Source: Mycobacterium attenuatum
Lineage (GTDB): Bacteria; Actinomycetota; Actinomycetes; Mycobacteriales; Mycobacteriaceae
Length of the DNA: 48,944 bases
Assembly (NCBI RefSeq): GCF_900566085.1
Contig: NZ_UPHT01000021.1
Coordinates: forward strand, 1-48,944
Reading direction: 5' to 3'
The notes beneath the pieces were generated by a model. That model had not been told where the DNA came from. It did no database searches and worked only from the letters and a program-made list of their open reading frames with translations. The translations under genes were made by a program, and so were the position numbers. Shown one piece after another: positions 45,505 through 48,944 of this stretch (position 1 is its first letter; each line of letters starts with the position of its first letter).

Positions 45505-46260
45505 ATGGGAGACACTGCCACGTTGGTGCTGCTGCGCCACGGTGAGAGCGACTGGAATGCCCTCAACCTGTTCACCGGCTGGGTCGACGTCGGCCTAACC
45601 GACAAGGGCCAGGCCGAGGCGGTCCGCAGCGGCAAGCTGCTGGTCGAGCATGACTTGCTGCCCGACGTGCTCTACACATCGTTGCTGCGACGCGCGATCA
45701 CCACCGCGCATCTGGCACTGGACCGCGCCGATCGACTGTGGATTCCGGTGCGGCGCAGCTGGCGGCTCAACGAACGCCACTACGGCGCCCTACAGGGTCT
45801 CAATAAGGCGGAGACGAAGGCGCGCTATGGCGAAGAGCAATTCATGGCCTGGCGGCGCAGCTACGACACGCCGCCGCCACCGATCGAGAAGGGCAGCGAG
45901 TTCAGTCAGGACGCCGACCCGCGCTATGCCGATATCGGCGGTGGCCCACTGACCGAGTGCCTGGCCGACGTCGTGGCCAGGTTTCTGCCCTACTTCACCG
46001 ACGTCATCGTCGGGGACTTGCGGTCGGGCAAGACCGTCTTGATCGTCGCGCACGGTAACTCGTTGCGCGCGCTGGTCAAGCACCTGGACCGAATGTCTGA
46101 CGACGACATTGTCGGACTGAACATCCCGACGGGCATTCCGCTGTGCTACGACCTGGACCACCAATTGCGGCCGCTTCAGCCCGGTGGTCGCTACCTGGAC
46201 CCGGAGGCCGCGGCGGCCGGAGCTGCCGCGGTAGCCAGTCAAGGCGCGGCCAAAGTCTGA
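45505..46260 (+). CDS. gpm1: 2,3-bisphosphoglycerate-dependent phosphoglycerate mutase Gpm1
   Basis: 251 residues (249 in M. tuberculosis, Rv0489). The phosphohistidine is in [10 protein letters not shown], the second catalytic histidine in [14 protein letters not shown], and the glutamate in [13 protein letters not shown]. It interconverts 3- and 2-phosphoglycerate in glycolysis and gluconeogenesis. ATG 45505 matches the family N-terminus; the in-frame codons upstream lie within the YbjN gene. It ends in an alanine-rich tail ([13 protein letters not shown]) typical of the mycobacterial enzyme. Confidence 0.96.
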   Translation: MGDTATLVLLRHGESDWNALNLFTGWVDVGLTDKGQAEAVRSGKLLVEHDLLPDVLYTSLLRRAITTAHLALDRADRLWIPVRRSWRLNERHYGALQGLNKAETKARYGEEQFMAWRRSYDTPPPPIEKGSEFSQDADPRYADIGGGPLTECLADVVARFLPYFTDVIVGDLRSGKTVLIVAHGNSLRALVKHLDRMSDDDIVGLNIPTGIPLCYDLDHQLRPLQPGGRYLDPEAAAAGAAAVASQGAAKV

Positions 46261-46296
46261 TCGTCGGCAGCGGTAGAGTCGTTTGCTGAATAACGC

Positions 46297-46313
46297 GTGA
46301 ACGGCAGTCGAAC
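46297..46313 (-). promoter_or_regulatory. Candidate RegX3-type direct repeat upstream of senX3
   Basis: On the minus strand this reads GTTCGAC-TGCC-GTTCAC, two GTTC-based half-sites 11 bases apart. PhoB-family regulators including RegX3 bind direct repeats of this spacing, and RegX3 controls its own operon. It lies 84-100 bases before the senX3 start. Confidence 0.4.
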
Positions 46314-46396
46314 ACCTGTTGCGAATGGTGTGACTTGTCCGATTTCGGCCTCGCTCGGCTAGGGCCGCGTTCATCGGAGTTTGTAGGATTTCGCTT

Positions 46397-47623
46397 GTGA
46401 CTGTGTTCTCGGCACTGTTGCTGGCCGGGGTGTTGTCCGCGCTAGCGCTGGCCGTAGGTGTTGCGGCGGGAAACCGTCTGTCGCAGCAGGTCGCGCGGCG
46501 CCGCCAGCAAGCGGCCACCGAGCGGGCCGGAATCACCGTCGCGCAGATGCTGCAACGCATCGTCGCCTTGATGCCGATGGGTGCGGCGGTGGTGGATGCC
46601 CATCGCGATGTCGTCTACCTCAACCACCGGGCCAAGGAGTTGGGTCTGGTGCGCGACCGGCAGCTCGACGACCAAGCCTGGCGGGCTGCGCAGCAGGCGC
46701 TGGGCGGCGACGACGTCGAGTTCGACCTTTCCCCCGGCAAGCGTGCGGCCGGCCGATCCGGGCTGTTGGTGCACGGGCACGCCCGGTTGCTGAGCGAGGA
46801 AGACCGCAGGTTCGTGGTGGTCTTTGTCCACGACCAGTCCGACTATGCACGGATGGAGGCAACCCGGCGCGACTTTGTGGCCAACGTCAGCCACGAGCTC
46901 AAAACTCCGGTTGGTGCCATGGCGCTGCTCGCCGAAGCCCTGCTCGCCTCACCCGAGGATCCCGATACCGTTCGGCGGTTCGCCGAGAAGGTGCTCATTG
47001 AGGCCAATCGACTGGGCGACATGGTAGCGGAGCTGATCGAGCTGTCCCGGCTGCAGGGCGCCGAGGGGCTGCACAATGTGACCGACGTTGACGTCGATAC
47101 CATTGTGTCCGAGGCGATTTCACGTCACAAAGTCGCCGCGGACACTGCCGACATCGAGGTTCGTACGGACGCGCCAAGCGCGTTGCGGGTGCTGGGCGAC
47201 CAAACCCTGCTCGTTACCGCGCTGGCCAACCTGGTTTCCAATGCGATCGCCTATTCACCACGCGGGTCGCTGGTTTCGATCAGCCGGCGCCGCCGCGGCG
47301 ACAACGTCGAGATCGCGGTCACCGACCGCGGAATCGGGATCGCGCTCGAGGACCAGGAGCGGGTCTTCGAGCGCTTTTTCCGGGGCGACAAGGCGCGCTC
47401 GCGGGCAACCGGCGGCAGCGGACTGGGACTCGCCATCGTCAAACATGTGGCCGCCAACCACAACGGCAGCATCGGGGTGTGGAGCAAGCCGGGAACCGGG
47501 TCCACGTTCACGTTGTCCATCCCGGCTGCGCCGGAGCGAGACGATGCAGAGCAGCCGGATCAACCGCGTGCCCGTGAGGCACGACCCAACCGGCCGCAAC
47601 GAGAGGAAGAGCTGAGGCGATGA
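46397..47623 (+). CDS. senX3: Sensor histidine kinase SenX3
   Basis: 408 residues (410 in M. tuberculosis). One N-terminal membrane segment ([23 protein letters not shown]), a PAS domain at about residues 50-150, the phosphorylated histidine H166 in [12 protein letters not shown], and the ATP-binding boxes [20 protein letters not shown] and [13 protein letters not shown]. It senses phosphate limitation through the Pst/PhoU pathway and phosphorylates RegX3. GTG 46397 matches the M. tuberculosis start. The stop lies within the first codon of the MIRU-type unit (ATGA). Confidence 0.96.
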   Translation: MTVFSALLLAGVLSALALAVGVAAGNRLSQQVARRRQQAATERAGITVAQMLQRIVALMPMGAAVVDAHRDVVYLNHRAKELGLVRDRQLDDQAWRAAQQALGGDDVEFDLSPGKRAAGRSGLLVHGHARLLSEEDRRFVVVFVHDQSDYARMEATRRDFVANVSHELKTPVGAMALLAEALLASPEDPDTVRRFAEKVLIEANRLGDMVAELIELSRLQGAEGLHNVTDVDVDTIVSEAISRHKVAADTADIEVRTDAPSALRVLGDQTLLVTALANLVSNAIAYSPRGSLVSISRRRRGDNVEIAVTDRGIGIALEDQERVFERFFRGDKARSRATGGSGLGLAIVKHVAANHNGSIGVWSKPGTGSTFTLSIPAAPERDDAEQPDQPRAREARPNRPQREEELRR

Positions 47624-47673
47624 CCCGCGCCGGCGACGATGCAGTGCGAAGCAATGAGGAGGAGTGGCGCTGA
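47620..47673 (+). repeat. Single MIRU-type unit linking senX3 and regX3, with a 17-codon mini reading frame
   Basis: The bases from ATGACCCGCGCC to GAGTGGCGCTGATG closely match the short form of the mycobacterial interspersed repetitive unit known at this place in M. tuberculosis. It contains a tiny frame ([17 protein letters not shown]). That frame's ATG overlaps the senX3 stop (ATGA), and its TGA overlaps the regX3 ATG (TGATG). A GAGGAGGAG ribosome-binding site for regX3 lies within it. M. tuberculosis strains carry variable numbers of longer units here; this genome has one. Confidence 0.85.
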
Positions 47674-48356
47674 TGACCAACGTACTGATCGTGGAGGACG
47701 AGGAGTCATTGGCCGACCCGCTGGCATTTCTGCTGCGCAAGGAGGGCTTTGAGGCGACCGTGGTCACCGATGGCCCTTCCGCGCTGGCCGAGTTCGACCG
47801 GGCCGGCGCCGACATCGTGCTACTCGATTTGATGCTGCCGGGGATGTCGGGCACCGACGTGTGCAAGCAGCTGCGCGCCCGGTCCAGCGTGCCGGTGATC
47901 ATGGTGACAGCCCGCGACAGCGAGATCGACAAAGTGGTCGGGCTGGAGTTGGGCGCTGACGACTACGTGACCAAGCCGTATTCGGCACGCGAGTTGATCG
48001 CCCGGATCCGCGCGGTGCTGCGCCGCGGCGGCGACGACGACGCTGAGTCCGGCGACGGCATCCTGGAATCCGGGCCGGTGCGCATGGACGTCGAACGCCA
48101 TGTCGTCTCGGTGAACGGCGAAGTCATCACGCTGCCGCTCAAGGAATTCGATCTGCTCGAATACCTGATGCGCAACAGCGGGCGGGTGTTGACCCGCGGA
48201 CAGCTGATCGACCGGGTCTGGGGTGCGGACTACGTCGGCGACACCAAGACGCTCGATGTCCACGTCAAGCGGCTGCGGTCCAAGATCGAGGCCGACCCGG
48301 CCAACCCGGTGCACTTAGTGACGGTGCGGGGCCTGGGCTACAAGCTGGAGGGCTAA
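47673..48356 (+). CDS. regX3: Response regulator RegX3
   Basis: 227 residues, the same as in M. tuberculosis. The receiver domain has acidic residues D9/E10 region (IVEDEES), the phosphorylated D52 (LLDLMLPGMSG) and K101 (DDYVTKPYS). The C-terminal OmpR/PhoB winged helix shows LKEFDLLEYLMRNSGRVLTRGQL and DVHVKRLRSKIE. It activates phosphate-scavenging and other genes and controls ESX-5 secretion in M. tuberculosis. ATG 47673 overlaps the end of the MIRU mini frame. Confidence 0.97.
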   Translation: MTNVLIVEDEESLADPLAFLLRKEGFEATVVTDGPSALAEFDRAGADIVLLDLMLPGMSGTDVCKQLRARSSVPVIMVTARDSEIDKVVGLELGADDYVTKPYSARELIARIRAVLRRGGDDDAESGDGILESGPVRMDVERHVVSVNGEVITLPLKEFDLLEYLMRNSGRVLTRGQLIDRVWGADYVGDTKTLDVHVKRLRSKIEADPANPVHLVTVRGLGYKLEG

Positions 48357-48537
48357 CCGGCTTGCTCCGGGTCCGGCGGGTTGGTATCGATCCCGGAGCC
48401 GCTCTGTGGTGGAAAGCCGAAGGTGATCACGCCCCGAGAGTTTGCGTAGGCCGCGGGACGTTCGCCGACGGACACCATCTGGCGCCGACGCGGGGAATCC
48501 AAAGACCAAGTTCCACAACAGCTTCGGTGGGTCAGCT

Positions 48538-48944
48538 CTAGAATAGTCTCGGCACGGTCCCTGATGGGCCGGGCTGGCCGGCTTTGCCGGCAATGCCGGC
48601 CGTGCCGGCAGTGCCATCGGTGCCGTCGATCCCGGCGGTGCCCGCGAACAACCCGGTTCCGGCGGCTCCGCCGACACCGGCGGCCCCAGCGGCACCGGCC
48701 GCGCCGCCTGCACCAGCAGCCCCGCCCGATCCCACCGGGCCGATGCCAAGACCACCTACTCTGAACCCGCCGTCGCGGGAGGGTCCGAGCAATCCACCCA
48801 CGCCAGACGTTCCAGCCGCCCCGCCGTCGCCGCCGTCGCCGCCGTCGCCGCCGTCGCCGCCATCACCGCCGTCGCCGCCATTACCGCTCCTGCCGTCTAT
48901 ACCCGCGGTGAACTCACCCCCGGTACCGCCGGCCCCACCGGCCC
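48538..48944 (-). CDS. PE_PGRS family protein, C-terminal part only
   Basis: A minus-strand frame open from the right edge to a TAG at 48538 encodes about 134 residues of glycine-rich repeats: GGAGG, a run of GGD triplets, GGAAGAGGAAGAAGAAGVGG, then GTAGIDGTDGTAGTAGIAGK and the end GTVPRLF. Gly-Gly-Ala/Asn-type repeats of this kind are the PGRS domain of PE_PGRS proteins, surface or secreted by ESX-5. The N-terminal PE domain must lie beyond the window. In M. tuberculosis the gene after regX3 is an oxidoreductase (Rv0492c), so this is a difference in content. The 180 bases between it and regX3 hold no gene. Confidence 0.8.
   Translation of the reverse strand, partial: AGGAGGTGGEFTAGIDGRSGNGGDGGDGGDGGDGGDGGDGGAAGTSGVGGLLGPSRDGGFRVGGLGIGPVGSGGAAGAGGAAGAAGAAGVGGAAGTGLFAGTAGIDGTDGTAGTAGIAGKAGQPGPSGTVPRLF
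48823..48879. repeat. Tandem 9-bp repeat GCCGTCGCC in the PGRS region
   Basis: The plus strand carries about six near-perfect copies of a 9-base unit (GCCGTCGCC, one with ATCACC), encoding successive Gly-Asp-Gly triplets on the minus strand. Such arrays expand and contract easily and are hard to assemble. Confidence 0.85.

Noticed and set aside
48823..48879. Regular short repeats that might suggest a CRISPR array
   Set aside because: Units are 9 bases with no spacers and encode Gly-Asp-Gly in a PGRS frame.

Overview
The window is high-GC actinobacterial DNA, and nearly every gene in it can be recognised as mycobacterial. Gene order follows the Mycobacterium tuberculosis block from Rv0446c to regX3 (Rv0491) almost one for one. 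Presence of mmpS4/mmpL4, icl1, pcaA, hbhA, mshA, senX3-regX3, a PPE gene and a PE_PGRS tail points to a slow-growing mycobacterium. It is not M. tuberculosis itself: several genes expected there are absent (mazEF1, PPE11/Rv0454, umaA, Rv0471c, Rv0488) and others are added. I read this as a slow-growing non-tuberculous species rich in PE_PGRS genes, but species cannot be fixed from sequence alone. Identifications rest on remembered protein families and motifs, not on a database search.

Layout. (1) 1-6987, minus strand: a coupled operon mmpS4-mmpL4-FAD oxidoreductase-DUF1365-ufaA1-DUF1295, with an IdeR-like iron box upstream of mmpS4. (2) 7159-11584, plus strand: a TetR regulator with two operator-like repeats, then a second mmpS-mmpL pair. 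(3) 11689-15542, minus strand: the secreted siderophore-export factor Rv0455c, echA2, a dedA pseudogene remnant and a prolyl-oligopeptidase-like enzyme. (4) 15608-18477, plus strand: aldehyde dehydrogenase, DUF779 and two small membrane proteins in an overlapping operon. (5) 18474-22427, minus strand: an accessory block between the Rv0461 and lpdC homologues, holding a PPE-PPW protein, a small coupled partner, a serine/acid-rich exported orphan of low GC, and a YbaK-like protein whose start codon lies in a strong stem. (6) 22773-30943: central carbon and lipid genes: lpdC, ramB, thioesterase, icl1, fadB2, pcaA. (7) 31111-36297: TetR, DUF445, an XRE regulator, hbhA, small membrane and secreted proteins, deoC. 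(8) 36307-46260: DUF2993, nitrilase, DUF2505, murB, the L,D-transpeptidase lprQ, an SDR, a ROK regulator, mshA, a YbjN protein and gpm1. (9) 46397-48356: senX3-regX3 joined by one MIRU-type unit. (10) 48538-48944: the C-terminal tail of a PE_PGRS gene leaving the window.

Functional themes. Iron acquisition is concentrated at the left: two MmpS/MmpL siderophore exporters, an iron box and the Rv0455c homologue lie within 9 kb, with a TetR gene between the exporters. The middle combines the glyoxylate shunt (icl1) with its likely regulator RamB, a lipoamide dehydrogenase, beta-oxidation enzymes and the mycolic acid cyclopropane synthase. The right third is cell envelope and redox (murB, L,D-transpeptidase, mycothiol) plus the phosphate-responsive two-component system.

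The left edge carries a perfect 29-bp fold-back repeat inside a conserved coding sequence, and the right edge breaks inside a PE_PGRS repeat. Both suggest the window is a whole contig of a draft assembly. No tRNA, rRNA, CRISPR array or transposase gene was seen.
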